A program made the translations under genes and the position numbers. The notes below the pieces were generated by a model. The model saw only the letters and a program-made list of their open reading frames with translations. It was not told the DNA's origin and ran no database searches. Of a DNA stretch of 64,000 bases, positions 13,661 through 25,620 are shown one piece after another. Numbering within the stretch: the stretch's first letter is position 1; every line of letters starts with the position of its first letter. Source of the stretch: Leptodactylus fallax (taxonomy: Eukaryota; Chordata; Amphibia; Anura; Leptodactylidae); contig CAMRHE010000329.1 in NCBI GenBank assembly GCA_947044405.1, positions 1,721,001-1,785,000 on the forward strand, in the 5' to 3' direction.

Positions 13661-14740
13661 CCTTGATGGATCACTCAGGAATATTCTGTTATATAGAAGA
13701 TACTGAGAGGATTCTATATTGTAGGAACCTGAATGGAGAGAAGATGAGACAATGTAAATAAAATACAATAACTTGAGACAACAATGTGATAATGTTGAGA
13801 TATTTTGGTGTAGATGATGTTTGGTCTCTTTTTGTAGACCTTGGACATGAGGTGAATAGTTGGTCACTGGTTATATGATGTACATCCTGGAATCACCGCT
13901 ACAACTAATGTCATTACAGCAATGTAGAAAGGATATAAAGGGGTCGGCGGTGCTGGTTGGTGGGGATTTGACAAGTGTTTTTTGCTTTTTTAGCACTCAT
14001 GTTCTGTGTGGGTTAGAATGAGTTTTTATAAAAACCAAGGTTATGGTGCAACATTTTGGCCAAAGTAAGGCAGCCAATAACTGGGTATAAAGTTAAAGGG
14101 GTTTCTAGGATTTTTTTAAGGTCTATCATTGGGATTTATTGGCTCCTTAGTGTACAGTGCTGGAAGCAGGTGGTTCTATACCCTGTATTGCGGCCAGGCG
14201 CCGTTACTGCAGCTCAACTCCCATTGACATCAACCAGGGTTTTTTGGCCTTGGGTCATGTGACTGGAACCAGCATCCAGCCCCAAATCACCTCTCCACCC
14301 TCCTCTCCTATCTTTACGTGACTTCAGCCAGCCCCCCAGCACAGGTAACTAGGAGTGAACACGAGAGAGGAGGTGGTTGGAACCAGATCAGAATCTCCTG
14401 GTTCATCTGAAATAGAAGTTGGGGAATTAAGTGCTGAAAGCCTCTCCAGAGAACCCCTTACCTAAAATAGGTAAATATGGGAGCCCAAATATAAGAAACA
14501 GTACCCACCTATCAGCGATCCCTGCCCCTCCAGTTCTGACTCTGCCAGAGTCCTTGCTTTTTTCCACTTCCTGGTATCTCTTGACACACAGGAAATGCTT
14601 AGAGATACCCATTTAGTCAATCACTGACCAATATGGTGGCCTCCTCAGCTAGTGGTTCCTGTATGATGAGAGACATGAAGTGGGGAGAGGCACGGACTTG
14701 GGCAGCTTTACTGCGCAGAGGGAGAAGCAAGTAAAGATTT
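13661..14740. other. Upstream flank of gene 1
   Basis: No coding exon recognised. The stretch is collinear with 31023-32090 of unit 2 and 56734-57800 of unit 3, and the similarity is high over the whole length. A 5' UTR exon could lie here, but I could not define one. Confidence 0.5.
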
Positions 14741-14748
14741 CTTATATT

Positions 14749-15134
14749 TAGGGCTGTGGAGTCGGAGTCGTGGAGTCGGATTCGGTGCCTATTTTGGTGG
14801 AGTCGGTATAAAATGGACCGACTCCGACTCCCAAAATATATAATAAATTGGTACAGTTAGTAGTACAATGCAGTATGTGCTGAATATATTTTCATAAAAA
14901 TTTGGGAAAATGATGAAATGTTGAAAATGATGAAATGTCCTGTAAAGGTCTGTTCTATTCCTCATATAATGATGGGACTGAGTTTTGAGTGAACCTATAA
15001 GGTTTAGCATTGCCAGGGCTGTGGAGTCGGAGTCATGGTCGGAGTCGGTGCCTATTTTGGTGGAGTCGGAGTCGGAGTCAGGGGAAATTGAGGAGTCGGA
15101 GTCGGGGCTTTGGCGTACCGACTCCACAACCCTG
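14749..15134. mobile_element. hAT-type MITE, 386 bp, 8-bp TSD CTTATATT
   Basis: Starts TAGGGCTGTGGAGTCGG and ends with the inverse of CAGGGTTGTGGAGTCGG. The 8-bp duplication CTTATATT lies at 14741-14748 and 15135-15142. Units 2 and 3 have the empty site. The inside is made of GGAGTC repeats, and a second copy of the terminal motif starts at 15013, so the element looks like a partial dimer. There is no coding capacity. Eight-base duplications and CAGGG ends are hAT traits. Confidence 0.8.
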
Positions 15135-15418
15135 CTTATATTAGAGGCCCCATGTTGAGCATTAGTTTTTTTTTTTTTTTTTATTTACCTGGAAAACCCT
15201 TTTAGTACTCGCTGACTGTAAACTATTAACCCCCTTGCTTAACATAAACCTCAGGAGTGACCACTAAATAAATACAGACCCCTGACAGCCCCCTAAAATA
15301 AGAAAAGCCACAGAACAAGAGCCCAAACCACCAAATAAATGGAGAGCTCAGTCCAGATCCCATTAATAAAGACCTAAGACTTTTATCCCCTTTCATCCCC
15401 TCCACCAACTCCAGTTTT

Positions 15419-15666
15419 TAGGGTTCACACAGAAGAATCCGTGGCAGATTCTGCTCTGAATCTACCTTCCATTGTTTTCAATGGGACACAGAGACTGCAG
15501 CAGGTTGCGGAAAAAATAAGCGTCCTGCTCAATCATTTATCTGAGCCTAATCAGCAGAGGAAAGCCGCAACGGGATGCTCTGCATCGGCACTCCGTCACG
15601 GCAATCCCACAGCCGAATACGGTGACGGAAATTCTCTTCATTATCCACCGTGTGAACCTAGCCTTA
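15419..15666. repeat. MITE-like repeat with TAGGGTTCACAC / GTGTGAACCTA ends (unit 1)
   Basis: About 250 bases with imperfect terminal inverted repeats. It is present at the same place in unit 2 (32368-32606) and unit 3 (58092-58339), so it predates the duplications. Non-coding; the superfamily is not determined. Confidence 0.5.
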
Positions 15667-16475
15667 GTGTCTGTTAATAGGCTCCGCTCTACTGATTCTG
15701 GTACAATTGGAAATTTTTTTTTTCTAGCCCCATCATTACTGAGTAATCGCTGCTGTTAGATTTGATGCCCGATATGCTACTTAGTCTCTGTACCGTCAGG
15801 TGGGCAGTGTCAGGCAGAAGCAGGCAAGGGGGCGTGGCTTAGAGCTCCAATCACCTAACAGTATAGATTCTTAGTATAACTATCAGCAACCAAAACTAAC
15901 TGAACTGATTGCTCGACAACGGTGGGGGCTAGAGAGAAAAATCCAACTGTGCCCGAATAAGAGGAGAGAACGTTATTAAATGATCCAAAGAGATGCTACA
16001 TTTTACTAAATCTGTTACAAATAGCAGAACCATCACCCCCAGCAAGAGAGACATTAATAATATTGCATAGGACGAATCCCTGGTCTGTATCCCCAGAATA
16101 TGAGAAAACATCAGAAAAGAGAAGGGAAGTGTCTAGAGAGAAGATGCTCCAAGTGCTTCCCCCTCCTCCAACACACAGTCCCATGTAAATACATCACTCC
16201 CTCCCTTCATCCTCCTTACATACAGTCCCATGTAAATACATCACTCCCTCCCTTCAACCTCCTCACATGCAGTCCCATGTAATCCCCTCCCCCCTTACCC
16301 CGCAGTCTCTCTCTCCTCTCTTCAGCACAGTTCACACATGTACATACTATTTACTCCTGAGCTAAAGGACATGCGATGATGTCATGATCATGTGACCAGA
16401 CTCCTGTGGGGGCGGAGCTAGAGAAGAGGTTGTTGTGTGAGGTGATAATGGTGGAAAGTAATGAGAGAAGAGAAA
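15667..16475. other. Unit 1 distal flank
   Basis: Non-coding DNA shared with unit 2 (32607-33368). Unit 3 shares only its first part (58937-59066). Near 16145-16290 a short repeat (CAGTCCCATGTAAATACATC) occurs two to three times. A GC-box-like GGGGGCGGAGC lies at about 16408, just beside the minisatellite; it could mark a promoter for the minus-strand gene, but there is no further evidence. Confidence 0.4.
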
Positions 16476-16652
16476 GAGGACATGGGGGAGAGAGAGGTGT
16501 GAGAGAGAGGAGGACATGGTGGAGAGAGAGGTGTGAGAGAGAGGAGGACATGGAGGGGAGAGAGGTGTGAGAGAGAGGAGGACATGGGGGAGAGAGGAGG
16601 ACATGGAGGAGAGAGAGGAGGACATGGAGGAGAGAGAGGAGGACATGGGGGA
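16476..16652. repeat. Purine-rich minisatellite (short allele, unit 1)
   Basis: Tandem units built from GAGGACATGGAGGAGAGA and GGTGTGAGAGAGA, almost free of C on the plus strand. The same array spans 659 bp in unit 2 (33369-34027). Open frames across it are low-complexity artefacts. Confidence 0.85.
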
Positions 16653-16939
16653 CCCCATACAGTACGGCCTCCATATTATGCCACTATATAGTAGTGTGAG
16701 GGATGCAGCTTGTGCCTGTGGCCATCCTGACATTCCTTTCTCCCAGAGCTCATCCCGCTCCTTTGAAAACTTATCTGTAATGGGATGAAACTTCTTCTTC
16801 GTGCCTTATCCAATAGTTATATGTTAAAACTTATGTGACAGCTTTTAACCCAATGATGTTATGTTAATTATACTAATCGCACCTTCTCTTTGTCTCTGCA
16901 ATGTATAACCACACCTACAATGTATAGAAACCTCACTAT

Positions 16940-17148
16940 TTATTATTTTTTTATTATGCTTACTTATATAGCGCCATCATATTCCACAGCGCTTTACAAA
17001 CATTGTCAGTCGCTGTCCCATATAGGGCTCACAATCTACATTCCCTATCAATATGTCTTTGGAGTGTGACAGGAAACCCATGCAAACACGGGGAGAACAT
17101 ACAAACTCCTTGCAGATGTTGTCCTTGGCAGGATTCGAACCCAGGACT
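16940..17148 (-). mobile_element. tRNA-derived SINE
   Basis: On the minus strand it reads: tRNA-like head with a B box (GGTTCGAATCC at 17131-17141), a conserved middle (GTTTGTATGTTCTCCCCGTG, ACTCCAAAGACATA) and a 3' end with GCGCTGTGGAATATG, CGCTATATAA and an A-rich tail. The middle resembles the V-SINE type core, which I name with caution. Unit 2 has the empty site (CACTATCCTCCATTATAG); the bases CTAT border both sides. Not a functional tRNA gene. Confidence 0.75.
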
Positions 17149-17152
17149 CTAT

Positions 17153-18649
17153 CCTCCATTATAGACCAGAATCCATATTGGTCACATACTTGCACCTTGT
17201 GACTGTGTGTATTTCTCTGATGTGGCTCATATAACATTTTATACTAATTTGGACTTCAATACGGTGATACTTAGAGCAGATTGCGCTCACAGAAATTGGC
17301 GCCTGTCACGTGGGGCTGGAGGTGGCTTGCTATTCATCTGTATAAGCGGACAGGGGGCAACCTGACAAGGAGGAAAGTTGGAAACTGGTCCAAAATGCAG
17401 CTACAAGTTAAGGAGCCTTATCATGGCCACTTTCTGCTCTCCTCTTGTCTAGTGGTCTCTCTTTATTTCGGGTGAGTTGTAAGAAACGTAAATCCTCTGG
17501 TCTTTTTAAGAACCCTGTTTATGAAGTAGCCGTATTTGAAGAATGACCAATGTAAAGATTTGGTTTGTTTATGTGCTGAATCATGTGGAAAGTCAAGAGA
17601 ATAGGTTATCCCACCGCCCTTCTCCTCTAGGTTGTGGCTACTGTGTGATTCCTTGTGTTTTAGTTAAGCGTTGGACACCCAGGATATATATTTTGAGGTT
17701 TTAGGACAAGATGTTGGGTATAATTAAGTGCTAGGCGCCTGGGATATATCTTTCAAGGTTCTAAACAAGAAGGTGCACTGAATTAACTCTGTGTGACCCA
17801 TAAGGTTCAAGACAGACATGGACTTGACTAACACTTAGTGTGCCTAAGGTGAGGTTTTGAGGCAGAAGTTAAGCAAATCCGGAGTAATTTGCCCGGGCGG
17901 TGTGTGGAGCTGATCCCAAGAATAGAGAAATTCCAGCTACAGAGATTGTAAGAGCTAAAGAGGATGCTGATGCAGTGAAGGGGTGCCAGAAAATGTTCAG
18001 AAAGGCTGGTAAGCCTAAGACAGGATGTGTAGATGTTGCCTAAGTTTAGGATGCCAAATGATGGAACTTTGAATACTGAAACTTGGAGAAATGTGTTAAT
18101 ATACAAATAAAGGATGGTTATCATACAAAGGTTTGGACAGACAAAGCAATGTGTTGGTAGAAAGTGCACAAGGGTTGATTTAAGTCCATTGAGAACACAC
18201 AAAGGATTTGGTATCAGTGTATCATATATAGTATGCAAGAGGAAGGGCGTAGCCCTAGTCCTATATTTTGAGTATTTTTAGTAACCTCATAGAATTGTTT
18301 ATAATTCTGGAGTTCTTGAGTATTGAATTTACTTGGAATTACTATGGGATTGTATAAACTAACTGCTGGCACTTTAAAAACTAAGTATTGCAGGTTCTGC
18401 TGGGCTATATAGTTCCACAGGTGAGACAGCGCAGCTATGTGTGGGATGAGCTTGATAAGGAAAAAAAAACACACACACTGTTGGATTGTCTTGTTCTGTC
18501 CTTGAGTAGTAGTCTCTTCCACTATATTCAGAACGTAAAGTAATTTGATAGATGAATATGATTGTTTATAACAAGGTTTAGACAATGAAGAAGACGAAGC
18601 ACCATTGTTAATACAGATTTTGAGTTTTGGAAATACTGAACAGTAAGCT
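17153..18649. other. Unit 1 flank between SINE and MITE
   Basis: Non-coding and collinear with unit 2 (about 34320-37730, apart from the piggyBac insertion at 34441-35650 and the 36499-37336 block). Short repeated phrases occur (GGATATAT near 17683 and 17743). No gene recognised. Confidence 0.5.
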
Positions 18650-19394
18650 CAGGGTCGGACTGGCCCACCGGGGGACCAGTGAGTCTGTGGCCTACAAGCT
18701 AAGCACCGATACTTACCTGCTCTCCGGCGCCTCCTGCTTCTTCCTTCTCCAGGCACACATAATGTCACATCAGTCCCCTATACTGTATGGGGACCATTGA
18801 TGGGGCCATTATATTGGGGGGGGGGGCAATGACGGAGGCGAATAGCCTGGAGGACATTAAAGGGGTTGTCCAGGATAACATTTTTTTTTTTTTTTTAATT
18901 ACGCCAGGGCAGGTGAAAAAAAAAGCAAAACAAAGAAAAACCCCAAACTTTCTCTCCTGTCCCCAGTGTCTCCCAGCGTGGTTTGGTCCTGCAGCTCTGT
19001 TGTTTTCTTCCAGCGGAAGTTCCCTTTGCATGTGACTACCTGTGACATCACGTGACCCCTGAGGCCAATCAGCGGCCTAAGGGAAGGGACCTGGGACGTC
19101 ACAGCCAGTGAGGACTTCTGGCAAAAGAATACAGAAGAGCTTCAGGACTTGACCGTGCTGGGAGGACACCGGAGCACACGGGACAGTTGGGTATGTTTTT
19201 TTTTTTGGGGTGGGTGTACCAGTGGATTTAGGTAGTGCAGTGGAGCACATTGTATGGCGGGTGAGCAGCATGGCTCCCAACATGTTTTTACTTTTAGCTG
19301 CCCTGTCTCGGGACCTCTGATGTATAGGGGTCCTGGCGGTGGGCCCCTAGAACCAATTCCACTGGTGGGCCCTAGACATCCCAGTCCGACACTG
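18650..19394. mobile_element. hAT-type MITE, 745 bp
   Basis: Ends CAGGGTCGGACTGG and the inverse of CAGTGTCGGACTGG. It is flanked by AGTAAGCT and TGTAAGTT, an 8-bp duplication with two changes. Unit 2 reads straight through (CAGTAAATTTATTC). The inside has no transposase; the frames at 18765-19102 are non-coding and cross homopolymer tracts. Confidence 0.7.
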
Positions 19395-19402
19395 TGTAAG
19401 TT

Positions 19403-19794
19403 TATTCTTGCAAGTGTCTGAGAGACCTGGGAAGTCACTGTTAACAAGGGGTAATAGAATTAGCATTAGAAATACAGATGGGAAACCTATGTACACGGGC
19501 CTGTAAATAGCCAGGAAAAGAAGCCACCAAAAGATGTACATGGTATATTGTGGACAACTCAGACTACAGTGCACCTTACTTATGTCTCCTAACGTCACCT
19601 TTACACGCTGCACGTCACTCAATCTATTTACCCTATTACCAATAGATTCAGGGGAGGAAAGGAAGGACAGTCAGACAACTTATACACACAAGTATTTTCT
19701 GATGACTATATGGAACAACATGATTGTATACAACAAGAAACTGTAGGGTTTGATCATGTAAATGATGAACCTATTGCTAACTCTGATTTGAGTT
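19403..19794. other. Unit 1 flank before the retroviral remnant
   Basis: Shared with unit 2 (37733-38105). The short open frames match between units but have no recognisable domain. Probably non-coding. Confidence 0.4.
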
Positions 19795-20643
19795 CTTTGT
19801 AAATGACTCTCGATGTGGGAAGGATGGCAAATTCTACACCGGATATGTCATGGTCATTCAACATGAAGTAAAACAAGCAGAACCATTAACCCCACATGTC
19901 TCAGCTCAAGAAGCTGAACTAAAAGCACTCACTGAAACAGTGTAAAATGGCTGAGGGTAAGCCCGCTGTGCCTTTGGTATAGCACACAACTATGGTCTGA
20001 TCTGGAGAGCAAGAGCTTTCCTTACGTCTAATGATAAGCCCATAAAGAATTTCCAGGCTGTTCAGAAACTGATGGAGGCCCTGCTGTTACCCAAACAGGT
20101 GGGTATAGTCAAAGTTACGGCACACACTAAGGCTGATACAAAAGAAAGCAGAGGTAACGTTTGGGCAGATGCTGCCACCAAACTATCTGCACAAAAGCCT
20201 AGGGAACATGGCTCAACACAGGTGGTCACCATACTGGACCAAAAATGCAGCACTGATCCGGCCCAGAAGAAAAGAAGACATGGGAGCAAAAAATAATGGC
20301 CAGTGGTAATAGAGTGTATTTAGTGAGAGCATTGTTCCCATTGATGGTGCAAGCAGCTCATTCTCAAGTACAACACTCAAAAACAGCCATGTGTGACCTG
20401 GTGAGCAAACGATGGGTAGCTCCAGGTTTTAGCACCACTGCAGCCAGATATGTGCAAGCCGACATAACATGTGCCAGGCACAAAGTAGGCCAAAAAGTAA
20501 AGGTTCCTCAGAAACACACCCCAAAGCCTTTGTACCCATCCAGAGATTGCAGGTTAACTATGCAGTTACCAAAGGTGGGAAGGTATGAGTACATGCTTGT
20601 GTGTATTGATCTCTTTTCAGGATGGCCTCAGGCATTTCCGGTA
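19795..20643 (+). pseudogene. Endogenous retrovirus pol remnant, RNase H to integrase (unit 1)
   Basis: Longest copy of the pol remnant. About 19800-20250 covers RNase H, starting near the VDGS-type first catalytic segment and ending in the KAHTKAD and RGN patterns; stops interrupt it near 19945. About 20296-20643 covers the integrase zinc-binding region (a PGFS segment and a C-x-x-H remnant) and the start of the DDE core. An L1 fragment begins at about 20644, so the rest of integrase is gone. The features fit a gamma/epsilon-type amphibian retrovirus. No LTR, gag or env is joined to it, and it is not functional. Confidence 0.8.
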
Positions 20644-22105
20644 CAGATCTGTTTCACGATCTCCGTTCCCTACCACTGGACAAATCGCGTCCCCTTTCAT
20701 ATATCACTTATAGGCCACAACACAGCGATTAAAATGACACTTATTCCAAAGCTCCTCTACTTCTTCAGGACTCTACCTGTAGCTGTTCCTCTGAACTGCA
20801 TTCCCTCTAAAAGGCTTTCTTCTATTTTATATGGAATACAAAGCGTCATCACAATCCGTGCTCTGTTATGTTGGCTGGTAAAACTGAGGGGGGTCTAGCG
20901 GTGCCACATCTCTTTCTTTACTACTGGGTGACCCATTTACGATGTCCTCCCTGCCTGCCACCCCCCATTTAGGACACATCCGTTTTACTACAGCTATCTG
21001 GCTTACATGTCATAAGCTTTTTCCACTCGCCTCACAAAACTCCTCTATGGTCTCCTTTCTCTTTAACCCTCTCCTCCCGGGAGGACTGACGTCTGATATG
21101 ATTTTATTGACCCGTAGATTTTGGAGCTCAGGCCCTTTGATTATTTCACCTCTACCTTGCACTTACCCACTACTGAATGGTTTCACTACCAGCAGATAGT
21201 CCACTTCATGATTACTCTTTTTGGTGCCCCGTGGGTATCTGCCCCCCCCCCGATTTTGAGAGGATATGCCGGGTTGGTACCTCCACGAAGGGCCTGATCG
21301 TGGATATATATCGGTTAATCTCCTCTCCAGAGGGACAGACCCCTCTTGCCCACAAATCCATCTAAGCAGATCTCAAACACTCAAAGGCAGACCATATAGT
21401 CCCGTAAAGTTAAGTCATAACCTTTTGTGAGACCCAGTATAAAATCTTAATGCATTGGTACCATTCCCTGGCCCTACTGCATGCTCTTAGTGTCCCTTCC
21501 ACCTGCTGGAGATGCCTCTCAGTGTTGGGTACATTGTATCATATCTTCTGGGATTGCTTTTTAATCTGCCCTTTTTGGACAGAAGTTAAAGCCCTCACTG
21601 ATGAACTATTTTAGAAGGTGTCCAGCTGGACCCACTCATCTACTTGCTTAATCTATCTCCCTGACACCTTGGTAAAAAGACGTCAAAGCTGTTCTTATAC
21701 CTCTGCACTGCTGAGAAAAAGCTTGTGGCTCTCCACTTGAAAAGTGTGCATCCTCCTACGGGCCCTGCTCTTGTTGCTTGTATTTAAGATGTATGTAGCC
21801 TGGAATACCTGACTGCCACTCTCAACAATACCGTGGATGCATTTCAATCTATCTGGTCCCCATTGTATATACATTATATCCTTCAAGGTCTCTGATCCCT
21901 CTTCCCGCCCTTCCCTGTTTACATTTTTGTCGTCTCCCCTATGTCCTCTATGACCTGTGTCTAATACTTTGGTTCAATTATTTCTATGATTGTTCTTGAT
22001 TGGCAACTGTTCTGCTACATCACTTTTTGTTAGTGTGGTTTTCTTTTGTCATTTTGTAAAACTTTATAAAATTTATAAAAATTACAGTTTAAAAAAAAAA
22101 AAAAA
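20644..22105 (+). mobile_element. L1-type LINE, 5'-truncated, with poly(A) (unit 1)
   Basis: A 3' portion of an L1-type element starting in the RT-thumb region. AIKMTLIPKLLYFF at about 20728 matches AVKMTLLPKLLYFF of the L1 at 63750 in this window, and VPHLFLYYW-type sequence follows near 20905. Several stops show age. The element ends in an A tract at 22091-22105. Unit 2 keeps about 40545-40901 of it, with 20720-21138 deleted; unit 0 keeps only the last ~150 bp. Confidence 0.75.
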
Positions 22106-24019
22106 GTTTTTGAAAGCAGTGAAACACAAATGGTGAGTCAGGATTTTGTGTGTTCCTCTTCCTCCTCTGTTGTAACACATAATTTACCATGCTGTCTTTC
22201 CATAATGTCAACCTTGTCTTCTTCACTAACATAGATCCCATTCTCTAGTAGTCATGTGGCATCTGCTGAGAGAGATATTACTTATAGCCCAAAACTTCCT
22301 CTTCTTGAGTTGGATGAGACCTGCTATTGTTTTCTGGATGTAGAGGTGGAAGATGGAGTGTTAATAGAGGTAGTAGTGGTGAGGGGGTGTGCTACTGGTG
22401 GTAATGTTGGTAGGAGCACTAGCGGGAAATCTGTTGGGATCTGTTAGAGCATATAGGAATCCCATGATGAGTCACAAAAATATGGGGAAGATGATATTAC
22501 TGAATGCAATGATAATTCTTTTGCAGATAAGACCTGGCAACTGGGTCAGGGTGACATAAGAGGGTGGTGGCAGCTGCAATAGTAAGAATTCCATCTGTTG
22601 TGCAGCCCCCGAAATCCAAAAGCCCTGCCTGCGGTATGTCTAAGGCAAGCTCAGGTGGGGGGGGGCACTGGTAGACACGTATCGTACTTCTGCTGGCTTT
22701 GGCGGTAGCAGCTATGTGCGGTCATCTCCCATATGGGTATTTTTTTGTACATTACCTAATTACAAATCAGTGACAAAGTCCAAGATCTGCAAGCAGATAA
22801 ATAGCCATGGGCATACAGGCACACATGTAGGAACTAGGTCTCTCTGTACTCACATGAAATGGCAAAACCAGCTGATTTTGCAAAATGGACTTGGCAGTGG
22901 CACCAAGTGAGATGATCGTCTTTGTTGACAGGCCACATCCACACCTAGCACATTGCCATCTTTGTTATCATTATCATCTCCATGTCAACATCAGTCATCA
23001 TCCATAAAGAAATGTGTGTCCAGTAAACAGCAATCTGCTCCCGGTCATCCGGCTGGTCTGCAAATTTAACTCCCACCTGGCCAAGTTACTGGTGGTGTAA
23101 TCGCTGCCTTGCGTCTGTGGAATTCACTCCAACTGATGTCAGTGCACGTCTCGGTGGAGAAAACCTTGCTGCCTTTATTTCTCCAGGAAAGTTGTCTTTG
23201 CTTGATATCGCCATGTGGGCCTCTCATTGTAAATGTGCACGCCACCGTCAATACGTGGAGCTCAATATGGGCGTGGAAAATACATAGCTGTCATGGCCCA
23301 CTGGGTTAATGTTTTGAGCGTCCGAGGCCAAAATCTAGAAACACAGCAAGGCCGGGGCTTTCTAGTACTGACATCACCTCATGGGTGCAGGGCAGGCACA
23401 GTTTTAACAAAAGGTGAAACCCATTTGCCTCCTGGACCATTTCCCACCACAACTTCACCATGACAAGCAATTGCTTACACTCTCTCATTTTATAGTTGTA
23501 AAGTGAAGCCCACACTGAGTGTCAGTGTTGCACATGCTGGAGCGTCGGTTTGAGCAGCAGTATGTGGTGAATGAAAACTGCACGCAGCAATCCACATACA
23601 CAATGGAGTAGATAACTGTGAGAAGAACAACAACAACGTCTACCTCATGATCAAACATAGTCCAGCTTTTTCAGCTGACAAGATAGGCAGTAGGCACACT
23701 GACGGTCTGTAAATTGTCACTCTTCCAACACGATGTTGCTGTGGCATGTGCTCCCATATAGGGATAACCGGTAGGATAATCCAGGTTCTTTTCTTGCTGG
23801 CAGGCCAGGCATGCTGATTTGCTGTCACAAATTTTTCTTCATATTTTGTAATTGAAAGAGACTGTCCAACAGAGTAAGAAAATACAAGTGGTCGCTGTCT
23901 CCAGGGGGTCTTATGGGGAGCTCAACCTGTGGTTAATTGTTGTAATTACTTGCTTCTGTTCTGTGCAATAGGGGTCAAAGTAAACCCAACCCGTCTGTGC
24001 TGCCTGTAGAATGTACTCG
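22106..24019 (+). mobile_element. hAT-type transposase remnant, heavily decayed
   Basis: No intact frame. A segment at 22716-22910 reads SPIWVFFC...SKICKQINSHG...GTRSLCTHMK, a BED-type zinc finger missing its first cysteine. A segment at 23233-23330 reads QYGRGKYIAVMAHWVN, close to the TAHW motif that follows the first catalytic aspartate of hAT transposases. The order, BED then TAHW, is that of ZBED/hAT proteins. The left part (22106-22380) is shared with units 0 and 2. The right side is cut by the DIRS element. Confidence 0.5.
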
Positions 24020-24041
24020 TTGATTATGATGTTAATCTGTT

Positions 24042-24168
24042 TTCCCTTAGTCCCAACAGCAGCACAATCTGGGATATTCCTGCCACTGTGTGCTGGTAGG
24101 ACAGGCGGAACTTTTAATTAACATAAAATATGCATGACTACGCTTCCCTATAAGAGGGCAAAGAGACC
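24042..24168. repeat. DIRS left (3') inverted terminal repeat
   Basis: It matches the inverse of 29049-29175 with few changes; shared landmarks are TGTGTGCTGGTAGGACAGGC and CCCTATAAGAGGG. An extra 22 bases outside (24020-24041) are also copied in the internal complementary region, so the true end is probably near 24020. Confidence 0.85.
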
Positions 24169-24173
24169 TAAAT

Positions 24174-25596
24174 TTAGGGAGGGAAGTTTGTGCTGCTGTT
24201 GGGACTAAGGGAAAACAGATTAACATCATAATCAATGATTCCCTTACGTCCCACAGCAGCACAATATGGGGATATAGCAAGTAATTCCCTTAGGGAGAGT
24301 TTCCCTGCTCTACAACACTTAGAACTGACTGTCCAAAGGCAGTCGCCACAGAACTCCGAACATCTAGACGATAATAAATAAATAATAAAGATTAGGTGAG
24401 ATGACCAAGAAGCAGCTGCACTGACCTGATCCAGCGGTAAGGCCCGGTTCTCAGCCCAAGAGGTTGATACAGCCCTGGTTGAATGAGCTGTGCAAAATTC
24501 GGGTGGAGCTAACCCCTGACCAAAAAAAGAGACTTTGATTGCCTCCTTTATCCACCTAGACAAGGTAGGCTTGGTAGCCTTGAGACCTTTGTCTCTACCA
24601 TACATGTTGACTAGGAGATTCTCGGCTCTCCTAAGGGACCGTGTACGTAAGAGGTAAATCCGGAGACATCCCACAACATCTAGTGTATGCAGTTTTTTCT
24701 CCTCTTCAGAGGAAGGGGAAGGAAAGAACACGGGTAAAGCAATTAACTGATTAATATTGGCGCAGGAAGGCACCTTAGGATTAAACCCAGGAAGAAACCT
24801 AAGCTGGACCCTATCCGTAAAAAAGGATATATAAGGTTCCTTGGAAGAAAAAGCCTGGAGCTCACTCACCATTTTGGCTGAAGTGATGGCTAAAAGAAAG
24901 GTGGTTTTAAAGGCAAGAAATCTATGATCTACATCCTCCAAAGGCTCAAAGGGAGGACGACAAAGACCTGAAAGAACAGTCGAGAGATCCCACTGGGGAA
25001 CCGGGGCAGAGACCGCCGGTCTAAGTCTGGTAGCACCCTTAAGGAACCCAACAATAAGGGAATCTTGGGCAAATGTCTGCAAAACAGGTGGATAAGGCTG
25101 AAACCTGTACCCTCAGTGTAGCAGGAGAAAGGCCTGTATCCAAGCCGCTTTGAAGAAAATCCAGAATTTCTGCCGTAGTAGGGTTTGAACTATCAGCTTC
25201 TCTTCTGGAACACCACTGCTTGAAGATGTTACCTATCCTATGGTAGCTTTTCCTGGTAGACTCTGCTCTGGCACAGGAAAGGGTTTTCAAGACGGCTTCT
25301 GACAGTCCACTAAATCTCCATAGGGACTGGTCAACCTCCAGGCTGTCAGGTTGAATCTCCTCAGATCCCGGTGCTTCTGAGTTCCTTGGGAAACCAGGTT
25401 CTGGGTGGGGGGAAGTCCCTCGACTCATGTACATGAGCTGGGCAAACCAAGTCCTTTTTGGCCAGAATAGAATGATGGCTATTACAGAGACTTGGTCCTG
25501 TCTGACTTTCATCAATACCTTTGGTATCATGGAAAGTGGAGGGAAGATGTATGCCAGCCTGAACCTCCAAGGGATGGACAGAGCATCCACTGCCAA
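24174..25596 (-). pseudogene. DIRS tyrosine recombinase
   Basis: Two overlapping frames (25596-25039 and 25082-24174) together cover the recombinase. The N-terminal part has RAESTRKSYHRIGNIFKQW, a core-binding start. The C-terminal part has the catalytic HSTRAVSTSWA (second arginine box). The nucleophile region AASWSS...FIIY is altered: the usual phenylalanine/histidine context around the tyrosine is disturbed. A frameshift near 25050-25080 joins the halves. This enzyme would integrate the circular DNA; the copy is probably inactive. Confidence 0.8.
24188..24271. repeat. DIRS internal complementary region
   Basis: Bases 24188-24235 are the perfect inverse of 24020-24067 (48 bp). Bases 24239-24271 are the perfect inverse of 29143-29175 (33 bp). 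The two halves abut with three bases between. This is the arrangement expected of a template that brings the two element ends together to form a circle. Confidence 0.85.
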
Positions 25597-25620
25597 GGGA
25601 TGGTCCTCCTGATGCAGTGA

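Noticed and set aside
17131..17141. tRNA B box suggesting a tRNA gene
   Set aside because: It is the head of a SINE; no cloverleaf can be drawn from the surrounding bases.
18765..19102. Pairs of frames on both strands across T and A tracts
   Set aside because: Inside a non-coding hAT-type MITE; homopolymer tracts give KKKK or FFFF only.
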